NCBI RefSeq assembly: GCF_000214705.1
Contig: NC_015573.1
Coordinates: 2,797,001-2,861,000 of the forward strand
DNA: 64,000 nucleotides
Origin: Desulfofundulus kuznetsovii DSM 6115
GTDB taxonomy: Bacteria > Bacillota > Desulfotomaculia > Desulfotomaculales > Desulfovirgulaceae
Direction: 5' to 3'
Position 1 is the stretch's first letter. The number at the start of each line of letters is the position of its first letter. The notes under the pieces are model-generated. The model searched no databases. It was not told where the DNA came from and was given only the letters and a program-made list of their open reading frames with translations. This document shows, in pieces, positions 10,100-18,513 of this stretch. The position numbers and the translations under genes were made by a program.

Positions 10100-10815
10100 T
10101 GCTTTCGATTGTTGCCATGAATTGTTTTGCTGCCTCGAGCTGACTGTATGCTTCTTTTTTGCTGACCAGGTAAAAATCGGTATAGCCCGATGATTCGTTT
10201 TATCCGGGCTTTACTTAAGTTTCTCCCCGCAGAGCGTTCGACGAGTCCTGTTTTAACGAAATGCTGATTGAAAAGGGAGATTATGCCAGCATGCTTCTTG
10301 CTGTCCAGTTGCTTTAGGGCAAGAAGGGCTCTGGCGGCGGCAAACATGGCGTAATACGAACGCCCCAGGGAGTCGCTGTACATCCCTGAATTCAAAAGTA
10401 TCTCAGCCGATTTCAGATGCTCACGCGCCCTCTGTAGTCGGTAGTTGGCCAGGTCAACGCAGTTGCCGGTCACAGCGTTACCCCGTCCCTGGCTATTTCG
10501 TGGTAAAACAGAGTTTGATATTCTTGCGTTTTTTATAAATTCACTGGTGGAGAGAACCACGGGAGAAATTTTGGAATTGTATTTTAATTCCACGTCCAGG
10601 AGGATGTCGCTGATGGTATCAAAGACTTCTTCGTTTCTTTGGTTGACGATAATAAGCACGTCAAGGTCTGATTCGTCGTGGAATCTCCCTGTAGATTTCG
10701 AACCAAAAAATTTAACCTCCCGTAAATTACCGGCAAGGGCGGCCTTGATCCGCGAAGAAAATTCCCGAAGCGCCTTTTCCTCGACCGGAGTTAAAAATAA
10801 CACAGATACCTTCAC
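10029..10815 (-). pseudogene. Nucleotidyltransferase-HEPN fusion protein, frameshifted near the 3' end
   Basis: A GTG start at 10815 opens an MNT-type nucleotidyltransferase domain (about residues 5-90) with GSKSTGRFHDESDLDVLII, the GS...DxD pattern of the polymerase-beta fold. A HEPN domain follows (about 118-210), marked by RAREHLKSAEILLNSG and RSYYAMFAAARALLALK. As read, the frame stops at 10090 after a basic, unrelated tail. Removing one G in the GGG at about 10192 restores a family-like ending (YTDFYLVSKKEAYSQLEAAK, then QFMATIEST) to a TAA at 10029. So it is either a real frameshift or a sequencing error. MNT-HEPN pairs are toxin-antitoxin-like systems; I do not see a clear R-x4-6-H RNase motif. 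Confidence 0.75.
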
Positions 10816-11220
10816 CCGGGGGGAATTTCTTTAAAGAATTATACCATATCCTGTTAGCGTAAACAATGCGGCAGGTGAAAGACTAACCGGAATGGGAGGC
10901 TTTGCCGGCTGATGAGCCGGTGGAAAATCCAGCGCTGCCTCAGATGGATTTCCCCTACGGGGCCGCCCTGAAAAGTACCGATATACACGAACCTTCCGTT
11001 ATAGTCAAAATTTTCACCAGAAAAGAAGTTGCTTATAATATCGCTAGCAGGGCCATGAACACCGGTTTAACCTATGCCGTCAAGACTTGCTGCCTAAAGA
11101 GCGCAGGTACCATTTGTATCTTGATGCACAAATCAACTAATTACAACTTTTAGGACATAAAACGTGTACCCATGTAGTTTTGACTGGCTAGGCAGCTTTA
11201 TAATCCATAAACCCGCATGA
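10816..11220. other. Intergenic stretch without a supported gene
   Basis: Nothing convincing is present. A TTG-started frame of 83 codons at 10902-11153 has a badly spaced ribosome site and no recognisable domain; it may be the remnant of a lost gene. The stretch lies in the patchwork island between the frameshifted HEPN gene and an AT-rich orphan. Confidence 0.4.
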
Positions 11221-11706
11221 TTATTGGGTCTTAAACTTAAACCGGGTTAGATTAGCAGGCTTAATAAGCAACTCTTTTAGTTTCATTTCCTCTTCTACCG
11301 ATATATTCAAAAGAATGTCATGGCCAAAATCTCCAGAATATAAAACTATATTATATATATCGTTCAGTAGCTCTATATGAAACCATGAAATAATCTGGTT
11401 ATGAATATTACTTTGGCTATTGTTAATTTGTAAAATAATATGTTTTGTCTCAGCATTCACAGGACAAACCATTTCCTCCATATTGCACTCTATTTTTAAG
11501 GTTTTTATTGAATACTTTCTTAAAGAGTCAATCCCAAAAGTGGTTGCGAGATAGTCTTTATTTTGCAGAGAAAGTATAGTATCATCAGGCCAATATTTTA
11601 CCCGTATAAACCTGGCTTTATCTAGCATGAACTTAGTAATAGTTATCCAGTCTTTTTGAAGGATAAGGTCATCTGTGTTACATATTTTATATTGATGAGA
11701 ATACAT
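11221..11706 (-). CDS. AT-rich hypothetical protein
   Basis: A 161-residue protein I do not recognise. AAGGAGG stands 10 bases before the ATG, so it is probably expressed. It has no signal peptide or membrane helix, is rich in Ile, Leu, Asn and Lys, and its composition is strikingly more AT-rich than any neighbour, which points to horizontal transfer. It begins MYSHQYKICNTDDLILQK and contains alternating hydrophobic strands compatible with a beta-rich fold. Its setting, between a toxin-antitoxin-like gene and transposase remnants, suggests cargo of a mobile segment, possibly an immunity or small effector protein, but nothing in the sequence proves this. Confidence 0.65.
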   Translation of the reverse strand: MYSHQYKICNTDDLILQKDWITITKFMLDKARFIRVKYWPDDTILSLQNKDYLATTFGIDSLRKYSIKTLKIECNMEEMVCPVNAETKHIILQINNSQSNIHNQIISWFHIELLNDIYNIVLYSGDFGHDILLNISVEEEMKLKELLIKPANLTRFKFKTQ

Positions 11707-11772
11707 TAATCTTTAACCTCCTTATCCATATGCATTCGTGATCGGTTTACCAGTAATGTTAATTGGTAGTAT

Positions 11773-12330
11773 TTAATACCTGGGAATTTGCCGCTTTAAC
11801 CCAGGGTGACAACGGCGTTCTCTGTTGACGCTGGGATCGACGCCCTCACCTATGAAATAAACAATGAGCAGGAAGGGATCCTCGTCAATCAATACCGGCA
11901 GCCTTGAGTACACGGCCCATCATAGCCGGCGCAATGGCGTAAAACGACTCTGCCCAGCGTAGCGAGGTAAAGCGGATGCTTTTCTCTGGAGCCAGAAGTC
12001 GCATATGATTAAGCAGCCGGTGGCTTACGACCAGGTTCAGCATGGCCACTACCAGGGATTCTACCGCGGCAGGCGCCCCGCTGGAGATCACATCCAGCTG
12101 ATAAAGGCGCTTCAATTCCTTGAAAACCAGTTCTATGCTCCAGCGTGCCCTGTAAAGGAGCGCCACATCTTCTGCTGAGAGCTGTTCTGGGGCGATGTTG
12201 GTGAGGTAGAGGTGATATGTCTTGCTTTCCTTATCGAGTACCCCTACCAGCCGGAAGGTCTCTTTAACTTTAGGTGTGTCGCCCCTGGGATGATAGACTT
12301 CGAAGTTGAGTGCTGGGCTCCCACCTGGAG
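11773..12330 (-). pseudogene. IS4-family transposase remnant (C-terminal part)
   Basis: Only the C-terminal third survives. The frame from about 12330 reads FRLVGVLDKESKTYHLYLTN and LLYRARWSIELVFKELKR, the latter being the YREK-type motif with the last catalytic Glu of DDE transposases. No N-terminal DD region is present. The frame stops at 11885, but a neighbouring frame entered around 11886 stays open for 37 more codons (DEDPFLLIVYFIGEGVDPSV then NRER) to a TAA at 11773, suggesting a frameshift as well. The upstream boundary coincides with the end of the IS607 element, which may have landed in or next to this older element. Confidence 0.7.
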
Positions 12331-12536
12331 GACAGGGACGGTTTGGCCGACCGGAATGCCGTTTCCCGTACACCCCAGTGCACGGCTACCCGGCAGTGCT
12401 CAATCCCCCAAAGGAAACCTCATCGTTAAAGCCCGCTTCGCGTGCGCCACCACCAGCCAGCGCACGTTCCGTCGGAGCTTTCTCCCACCGGGCCAGCCCC
12501 TGCCCTTTCCCGGGAACATCCCGGGAGAATAAAGGA
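12330..12536 (-). ncRNA. Putative omega RNA (reRNA) of the TnpB system
   Basis: The 200 bases following tnpB contain no gene but at least three strong stem-loops in the tnpB direction: two adjacent copies of TCCCGGGA at 12508-12526, a 7-bp stem GCGCACG/CGTGCGC at 12441-12466, and an 8-bp stem at 12366-12385 (CCGTGCAC/GTGTACGG with one G-U). TnpB nucleases are guided by an RNA that starts in or after the 3' end of tnpB and runs across the element's end into flanking DNA, which supplies the guide. By position and structure this is the best candidate. The 3' boundary and guide (around 12300-12335) are estimates. Confidence 0.5.
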
Positions 12537-13970
12537 TTAATTGGCCTGCTGTTTCTGATAATAACGCTGGAGTAAAAGCTCTTTTACTTTTTTATATGGC
12601 ATATACCGGGTTATTTCTTCATCGTGCAATCTCATCTTCAGGTTTATGCCCGAAACCTGGTCAGCGTCGCATGTAAAACCGCATTTTTGGCATTTGAAAA
12701 CGTCCCCGTGGCGGTTCTTCGCGTCCACCCACCCGCACACGGGACACGTCTGGCTGGAGTACGCCGCGTTCACTGGACCGGGGTCGGTGGCGGAGTAAAT
12801 GTAATTTTTGTATCCCAGCCGCTCTTTGATGATGCTGCGCTGCCAGCCGCTCACCTTGCGGGAGAGACCCCTGCTCCCGGCCTTCCCGCGCAGATGGGCA
12901 AGGTCTTCGTAGGCAATTATCTTCGGCCGGCGTTCTTTGTAGAATTCGTTAAACGCCCGGTTGATTTCGTTCTCGCACCTGGTTCGGTATTTTTTGTTTC
13001 TTTTGGTTTGCTTGGTAAGGCCCAGGTTGTGTTTTAAGATCCGCCGGGCCTTGTTCGGGTCCTGTTCGAGAAACTTCCGGCGCAGCGCCCACAGCTTGCC
13101 GCGCTTCCGGCTCTTGTCCAGGATGTGGTCGGACATTTCTTGCAGGGCCTCACCGTATTCGGGCCGGTATTTTTTGCCCGTGTCGTCGGTGAACACCTCA
13201 GTCACGCCCAGGTCGATGCCCGCTTCTTCTTCGTCGGGCGGATAAGTCCGCGGTTCCCTGGTCAGATGGATTTCCACGCAGTTTTCTTCGGGAATCAGAA
13301 CCACCCGCACGTTGCCTTCTATGGCGTGCACGCCAGCCAGCGGGATGATCACCCTCTCGCCGGGAGTTAGAGTTGCTACAGCAATGTACTGCCGCTTTCC
13401 ACTGTTGAAAACCCGGTACATCTGCTGGTCGACGGTGAAGCTGCGGGCTTTTTTAACGCGGGGCTTTTTGCCCAGAACGCGCCGGAAGGTACGCTTTAAG
13501 TACTTTCTCACTTTGGCGCGGCCTTCCGCGTCCAGCTTTATCTCTTCGCTGACGATATCTTCACCGGTGAAGACCGCCCGGATGCGTTTCCAGTCGCGAC
13601 CGTGCTTCACGTGCCTGTACAGCAACCAGAAGGCGTAGTGCTTTTCTTCATCGGTCAGCCCTTCGTGGCGGTAAAGGTACTCTTTGACTTCGGCAACGGC
13701 GGCCTCCCACTGCCTCTCCAGGGTGTAAAGAGCATCTTCCAGGGCCAGCTTCCACTGCCGGGCCTGCAGGCCAAAGGGACTGACGAAACCGGCGGAAACC
13801 AGTTCGCCCCGCAGCTTCCGCTTTTCGCCCAGATAGTGCAGGTATTTTACATGCCCGTACTCCACCAGGAAGGCGTCCTTCTGCCGGGCATATGCTTCGG
13901 CAGTTTCAGTTATCCTGGCCCACTTCTCATTGTTCAGCGGCAGGCTCTTCTGTCTTACTGTCTGCTGCAT
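12537..13970 (-). CDS. tnpB: TnpB RNA-guided nuclease of an IS607-type element
   Basis: A 477-residue TnpB. The RuvC residues are in place: Asp253 in AGIDLGVTEV, Glu355 in IIAYEDLAHL, and Asp435/Asp437 in FTCDADQVSG. The zinc ribbon between the last two motifs is intact (TCPVCGW and KCQKCGF, Cys409/412/427/430). The first 240 residues form the usual helical and wedge-like part. The start overlaps tnpA by 44 bases, so the two are translationally coupled. TnpB is an RNA-guided DNA endonuclease, ancestor of Cas12, that helps IS200/605/607 elements persist. It looks fully functional. The third RuvC motif differs from the common DRDxNAA. Confidence 0.9.
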   Translation of the reverse strand: MQQTVRQKSLPLNNEKWARITETAEAYARQKDAFLVEYGHVKYLHYLGEKRKLRGELVSAGFVSPFGLQARQWKLALEDALYTLERQWEAAVAEVKEYLYRHEGLTDEEKHYAFWLLYRHVKHGRDWKRIRAVFTGEDIVSEEIKLDAEGRAKVRKYLKRTFRRVLGKKPRVKKARSFTVDQQMYRVFNSGKRQYIAVATLTPGERVIIPLAGVHAIEGNVRVVLIPEENCVEIHLTREPRTYPPDEEEAGIDLGVTEVFTDDTGKKYRPEYGEALQEMSDHILDKSRKRGKLWALRRKFLEQDPNKARRILKHNLGLTKQTKRNKKYRTRCENEINRAFNEFYKERRPKIIAYEDLAHLRGKAGSRGLSRKVSGWQRSIIKERLGYKNYIYSATDPGPVNAAYSSQTCPVCGWVDAKNRHGDVFKCQKCGFTCDADQVSGINLKMRLHDEEITRYMPYKKVKELLLQRYYQKQQAN

Positions 13971-14583
13971 CTTTCAGCGCCTCCCGGACGGTTCTGGTGA
14001 GCTTTCGCGCCTTATATGTCCTCTGGCCGTACAACCTGGCCGCGAAGTGCTGGACGATGCTGATCAGGTCTTCCGTCAGCTCCTGGGCCGGGGACATGTC
14101 TTCGGCTTTGTTGACCACCAGTATTTCGCAGCCGAACTTGGCAAACAGGTCTTCAAAAAATTCAAAGCCGAACCGCACCAGACGGTCATTGTGGGCAACG
14201 ATAACAGTTTTGACTTCTCCCCGGGTGACCATGCCGCACAGCTTCAGGAAATTCTTGCGCTTATAATTGAGGGCGGAGCCGACGTCGGCAAGTATTTCGT
14301 CCACTGTCAGCCCCTTGCCGGCGGCAAAATCCTTCAGGTACTTAAGCTGGTCTTCCAGGTCCGGTTTCCGGCCGGCTGATGACACCCGGGCGTATAAAAC
14401 GATTTTCTTTGGCTCCTGGCGGTTCTTTATGCCCAGTGCCCGGTAGAGCATCTCTTCAGTATACCTTCGCTTGTTGGTTGGTGTACGTAAAGCAACCAGT
14501 TTACCTTCTTTATCCCAAGCGCGGAGCGTTGATACGCTGACACCAAGTTTTTCGGCAAACTCGCTTATTGTGTAAAGTTTCAT
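13927..14583 (-). CDS. tnpA: IS607-family serine recombinase TnpA
   Basis: A 218-residue transposase. Residues 1-50 are a MerR-like helix-turn-helix (YTISEFAEKLGVSVSTLRAW...RRYTEE), followed by a serine resolvase domain with the catalytic motif YARVSS (Ser68/69) and IVAHNDRLVRFGFEFFE. This N-terminal DNA-binding placement is the hallmark of IS607. AGGTGG precedes the ATG. It cuts and joins the element's ends through a circular intermediate and makes no target duplication, so element borders cannot be read from repeats. tnpB follows in the same transcript. Confidence 0.92.
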   Translation of the reverse strand: MKLYTISEFAEKLGVSVSTLRAWDKEGKLVALRTPTNKRRYTEEMLYRALGIKNRQEPKKIVLYARVSSAGRKPDLEDQLKYLKDFAAGKGLTVDEILADVGSALNYKRKNFLKLCGMVTRGEVKTVIVAHNDRLVRFGFEFFEDLFAKFGCEILVVNKAEDMSPAQELTEDLISIVQHFAARLYGQRTYKARKLTRTVREALKDAADSKTEEPAAEQ

Positions 14584-14594
14584 AAAACACCACC

Positions 14595-14612
14595 TGATAT
14601 TAACTTATATCA
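14595..14612 (-). promoter_or_regulatory. Palindrome in the tnpA leader
   Basis: TGATAT-N6-ATATCA lies 12 bases before the tnpA ATG, next to the ribosome site. It could be an operator for the MerR-like head of TnpA or part of the element's left-end recombination site. No experimental parallel is claimed. Confidence 0.35.
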
Positions 14613-14765
14613 GACAGTGTTGTTTGGCAATACCTATTTGGGATAATTATTACAAGGGAAGAAGCTGTTTTTTACCTCCTCCCAGAGCTGAAAAAAATTC
14701 ATTACCGGGTACAAATCTCCGCGCGCGGGGCGGGGGAAGCGTAAGTTTGGTCTACCGTCGCCTTC

Positions 14766-14796
14766 ATCGGTGGGAGATTGTAATCGGTGGGAGATT
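14766..14796. repeat. Short tandem direct repeat
   Basis: ATCGGTGGGAGATT occurs twice (14766-14779 and 14783-14796) just after the 3' end of the ABC permease gene. No function is evident; it may mark a junction of the inserted segment. Confidence 0.5.
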
Positions 14797-14798
14797 AT

Positions 14799-16460
14799 TT
14801 ACATCTCGATCTTTTGATAAAGCTCCGGCGCTCTTTTAAGCAGGGTTCGGTACAAAAACGTCCCTGCCGTCAGGATAATCACCAGAACCGCCAGGGAGCC
14901 CGCCCACCAGGGAAGGAAAAAGGATAAAGCAACTGTGCAAGCGGCGCCGGTGACTAGCAGAATTCCGGTGCCCAGCAGGGAAAAGAAGGTGTTTAAGTTT
15001 CCCTGCATTGCCTTCTGGGGAGTATCCCAGTCCAGATTGGGGCGGTTTAAATCAATCAACAAATCCACGACGTTGATCACGAACATGGCGGAAAGGCTGA
15101 GTGCGCCGGTCAACAACACGTCGCCGGCCCCGTCGAAAAACACGATGGCGACCGGGACGAAAAACGGCAGAAAGCAAAGGAGGTTGACCAGCAGGCCGAA
15201 GGCCAGCTTGGCCCGCACCTGGACGTCCGCCCTGACGGGGATAGCTTTGGAAATACCGAAAAGCTTCCCCTCCCGGGAGACGGCGGTGGCCGCCAGGGGG
15301 ATGGCCCCGGCGTTAAAGGCGGCCACCCCTGCAAAGGCAAGCTTAACGTAAGGGTGAGCGCCGAGAAAATTCCTGATTTCTTCCGGGGACGGTCCGCCGG
15401 GCTGAACGAAGAAGACGAAAAAGACAAAAAACACCGGAAAGATAGCAGCAGGAATTACGTTCATTACGTAGACGGGCGTTCTGATGAACAGCTTCCATTC
15501 CCGCCGGAACAGCGCCCGAAAAGGGCTTGCAGCTTTGGCCTGGAGTGCGTAAGGCCGAACCGTCCGTTTGGTGCTTATTTCCAGCCCCTTGCGGATTCCC
15601 CCGAGGAAAACTCTCTGCCCCAATAAAATCAAGAGCAGAAAAATGACCAGGGAAGAGGAGAGAAAAAGGAGTAAATTTGTTAGTCCTTCGCCGGTACCCG
15701 GCCCGGCCAGAGCCTTCGTTGCCCACCAGGCGGGGGGAAAGAGGGCGCCCAGCCGTTCGGCCAGTTTCGCCACCTGATCCGCCAGCCCGGCGATATTTTT
15801 GGACTGGTGGAAAAAAGGATTCTTCTGGAAAAGAAGCTGTATTCCGATGGCCACGCCCAGCGACAGCACGTAGGTCAGCACGGTGAAAAAGTCGCGCGCC
15901 CGTTTTTTGCTGGCCCAGTTCATCAAAGGGAGAACCAGCAGAGTGCCGAGCCCTTGCGGGATGACGGGCGCGAAAAGGAAAACCGCCAGGGCTGTGAGGT
16001 AATAAAGAAAGCCCGCCTCTTCTCCTATTCCGTAGATAAGAAAAGGGGGAAGGAAAACAAAAAGCAGAAAAACGTACTGGTTGGTCAAAACCAGCAGGAA
16101 CTTGCTCAGCAAGATCTCTTGCGGCTTCAAGGGGAGGGGGAGGAGAATGGGGAGATCGTTGGAAAAATAAAGAACCGAAATTGCCCAGCCCAACCCGAAA
16201 AAGAACACCAGCAGTTCTCCCAGCAGGATGGCCAATTCCAGCACCAGCCAGGGCTGCCCCAGCATTTTCCCGCCCGCGTAGAAAGCGCCCGCCAGCGAGA
16301 AATACGTCCCCATCAAGACGAGAAGCGCGGCGCCTCCGCCCAGGATTCCGACCACCGGCCGCCAGAGTTCTTTCTTTTGCTTAAAATATTTATACTTGAG
16401 GGCGGAAATGCCGTAATACACGTTAAAGCTCGTTTTCAGCAGAGAGATGAAGGGACGCAT
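14799..16460 (-). CDS. ABC-2-type exporter permease
   Basis: A 553-residue integral membrane protein with GGAGG 7 bases before the ATG. I count about 12 hydrophobic segments in two clusters, for example PVVGILGGGAALLVLMGTY, LAILLGELLVFFFGLGWAI, VIPAAIFPVFFVFFVFFV and LLVNLLCFLPFFVPVAIVFF. The ATPase gene 48 bases upstream is its partner. Large two-half permeases of this type occur in Firmicutes beside a single ATPase; their substrates are mostly unknown. It ends at the tandem repeat noted at 14766-14796. Confidence 0.82.
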   Translation of the reverse strand: MRPFISLLKTSFNVYYGISALKYKYFKQKKELWRPVVGILGGGAALLVLMGTYFSLAGAFYAGGKMLGQPWLVLELAILLGELLVFFFGLGWAISVLYFSNDLPILLPLPLKPQEILLSKFLLVLTNQYVFLLFVFLPPFLIYGIGEEAGFLYYLTALAVFLFAPVIPQGLGTLLVLPLMNWASKKRARDFFTVLTYVLSLGVAIGIQLLFQKNPFFHQSKNIAGLADQVAKLAERLGALFPPAWWATKALAGPGTGEGLTNLLLFLSSSLVIFLLLILLGQRVFLGGIRKGLEISTKRTVRPYALQAKAASPFRALFRREWKLFIRTPVYVMNVIPAAIFPVFFVFFVFFVQPGGPSPEEIRNFLGAHPYVKLAFAGVAAFNAGAIPLAATAVSREGKLFGISKAIPVRADVQVRAKLAFGLLVNLLCFLPFFVPVAIVFFDGAGDVLLTGALSLSAMFVINVVDLLIDLNRPNLDWDTPQKAMQGNLNTFFSLLGTGILLVTGAACTVALSFFLPWWAGSLAVLVIILTAGTFLYRTLLKRAPELYQKIEM

Positions 16461-16508
16461 GAAAAAGCCTCCGTGCTCCGGTTAAATGAAGAACGAAAAT
16501 TGGTTTTT

Positions 16509-17243
16509 TCACGGAAGGGGAGCGCCTCCCGTTAATTCCAAAAATATGCGTTCCAGGGTTTCTTTCTCGTGCTGTTCTTTGATCTCCGCCAGCGTCCCGC
16601 AGGCGATGATCCGTCCCCGGTTGATGATGGCGAGGCGGTGGCACAGCTTTTCCGCCACTTCCAGGATGTGCGTGGAAAAGAAGACGGTGTGCCCTTTGGC
16701 GCAGTGACCGGCCATCAAATCCTTGAGCAAGAAGGCGGAACGGGGGTCCAGCCCCACCATGGGTTCGTCCATGATCCACACCGGCGGGTCGTGCAAAAGG
16801 GCGCCGGTTAAGACCAGCTTTTGTTTCATCCCGTGGGAGTAGCTGCCGATCAAATCTTTCACGGCATCCTTTAGCTCAAAAATTTCCAGGTAATGTTCCA
16901 GCCTTTCCCGGCGGATTTCGGCGGGCACCTGGTAGACGTCGCCGAGGAAATTCAGATATTCGATCCCGGTCAGTTTTTCGTAAACGTCGGGGTGATCGGG
17001 CACGTACCCGATTTTGCGTTTGGCGGCGAGAGGGTCTTTTTCCAGATTAATCCCGTCGATCAGGATCGTTCCTTCATCGGGCTGTAAAAGGCCGACGATC
17101 ATTTTAATGGTGGTCGTTTTGCCCGCCCCGTTGGGACCCAAAAAACCGAAGATTTCTCCCTGGCGCACTTTTAAGCTGACGTTATCGACCGCCTTGACCC
17201 GTCCTCCGGCGTATGACTTCGATAAATTAACCAACTCGAGCAC
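16509..17243 (-). CDS. ABC transporter ATP-binding protein
   Basis: A 244-residue ATPase. Walker A is GPNGAGKTT near residue 38, the signature is SYSHGMKQK (variant of LSGGQ), Walker B is VWIMDEPMVGLDP and the switch His is in FFSTHILEVAEKL. This is the class that drives ABC-2 permeases. The GTG start has only a distant AAAGGA. It is cotranscribed with the permease at 14799. Substrate unknown; no regulator or peptide gene is beside it. Confidence 0.9.
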   Translation of the reverse strand: MLELVNLSKSYAGGRVKAVDNVSLKVRQGEIFGFLGPNGAGKTTTIKMIVGLLQPDEGTILIDGINLEKDPLAAKRKIGYVPDHPDVYEKLTGIEYLNFLGDVYQVPAEIRRERLEHYLEIFELKDAVKDLIGSYSHGMKQKLVLTGALLHDPPVWIMDEPMVGLDPRSAFLLKDLMAGHCAKGHTVFFSTHILEVAEKLCHRLAIINRGRIIACGTLAEIKEQHEKETLERIFLELTGGAPLP

Positions 17244-17674
17244 TGGCTGTTATCCTGTCCTTTCCCTCGTAATGTATCCCTTCGTGAATCACTGGAAAAG
17301 TAACTATTGCCAAAATCAACCCCAATAACCCTTGCAAATTTCCCCGTTGTTAATTTCGTATTTTTAGCACAGCTGCTAATGAATAATTCAACTATTATTT
17401 TAGACGCAGGAAAATTAGTTTTAGTTCCTGCTTGAACAAATTTTTTGTCATGCTATTCTCTATTTTATTTTAGCCGGTAAAATGCTAAAGGATCAGGCGG
17501 ATCACATTTGGGAGCTGGTAAACGAATACCAACGGGTTTTGGCCAGGATCACCAAAGAAATTGATTCTTTGCAAAGGGGGAAGAATATCTTGCAGTATTT
17601 GCTCTCCACCCCGGGAACAAAACCTCTCTTGTCGCCGTCAAATAATATAAAAACCAGACAAGGGAGATGACCGG
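17244..17674. other. AT-rich intergenic stretch
   Basis: Between the ABC ATPase (leftward) and the damaged lipoprotein gene (rightward). It is distinctly AT-rich around 17340-17480, fitting divergent promoters, but I cannot fix a -10/-35 pair. A 62-codon frame at 17482-17670 (coiled-coil-like, HIWELVNEYQRVLARITKEI) starts without a ribosome site and is probably a remnant or chance frame. Confidence 0.4.
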
Positions 17675-18401
17675 GTGGCTGTAAAAGGCTTACAAACACT
17701 TAGCCGCCTGCCTGCTCCTGGGGGCGGCGCTGGTGATCGGGGCGGCGGGCTGCGGACCGAAGGCGGGGCCGGGGCAGGCGCCGCCGGCGCAACAGGAGCA
17801 GCGAGGGCAGCCGCCGGTGCAGCCGCCCCAGCCGCTGCCGGAAAAGACGGCGGAAATTCTCGGGATAAAAGTAACCACCGGCGGCGGTACGGTCAGGGGC
17901 GGTGCGATCCACTTGGCCTCCTTTGTCATGGAGCGAGGCGCGCTTGATTATACGCCGGCCGCGGCCATGTTTTCGCCGGACGGCCGGTGGATTACCTTTC
18001 AGGGCAGGCAGGAACAGCCGGACGGCCGGACGGCCGGACTGTGGGTGATGGCCCTGGACGGCCCCGGGGGAAGGCTCCTGGCCCAAATTGGGGAAAAGGA
18101 GTTCACCAGCGGTACGCTGGCTCTGCAACTGCTGGGCTGGACCCGGGACAACCAGGTGGTCTTCGCCCGCCAGGGAACCCAGCCCGACGGAGCCCACCAG
18201 GGGCAGCGGGGGATTTCCCTGTGGGCAGCCGCGCCGGAACAGGGGGAAGCCCGGGAGTTCGCCTGGCTGCCCGTGCCGGAGGGTATGGTGCGCCAGATCC
18301 TATTCAATCTCCGGGAAAAGGAGGCTTTTTCACGGCCCCGTGACGATCTGCCGGGCCTGTTCCGGAGTCCGGGCGTCCAGCAGGTTGCTGAAATAGATTA
18401 A
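17675..18401 (+). pseudogene. Frameshifted and truncated lipoprotein gene (copy B)
   Basis: A GTG at 17675 with a good GGGAG site starts a frame that is shifted relative to the lipoprotein body. The true frame (lipobox region LVIGAAGCGPK, then a Pro/Gln-rich linker) has an in-frame TAA at 17682. Comparison with copy A at 9842 shows two A residues missing in the A-run at 17683-17686. The body then reads like the first blades of a PD40/WD40-type propeller (AAAMFSPDGRWITFQG; LQLLGWTRDNQVVFARQG) and stops being coherent near 18310, where antisense sequence of a second decayed gene supplies the stop codon. So both ends are damaged. Confidence 0.65.
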
Positions 18402-18500
18402 CCAGGCTTTTAAAGGGTCCCTTGGCCAACGGCCGAGGTTCCTGATTTTCTCGATCGCTTTTACCGCGTTGCTCTTTCCAGGTAAATGGGCATATGTATT
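18330..18500 (-). pseudogene. Decayed fragment, possibly of an Rpn/PD-(D/E)XK-type transposase
   Basis: Reading leftward, about 45 codons give a coherent C-terminus-like stretch: AVKAIEKIRNLGRW, then PRDPLKAWLIYFSNLLDAR, then TPEQARQIV. A related stretch is found at 20500-20600. The 26 bases at 18384-18409 and 20508-20533 differ at very few positions. The pattern of a short conserved WL-x-F/Y block after a helix recalls Rpn-family nucleases, but this is a guess from memory and no catalytic residues survive. Confidence 0.4.
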
Positions 18501-18513
18501 TATTTGTATTTTA

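Noticed and set aside
10902-11153. 83-codon plus frame with PYGAALKSTDIHEPSVIV
   Set aside because: Ribosome site too close to its TTG, no recognised domain, set in a remnant-rich region; kept only as part of the intergenic note.
17482-17670. 62-codon coiled-coil-like plus frame
   Set aside because: No ribosome site and no family; could be a remnant, not enough for a gene call.
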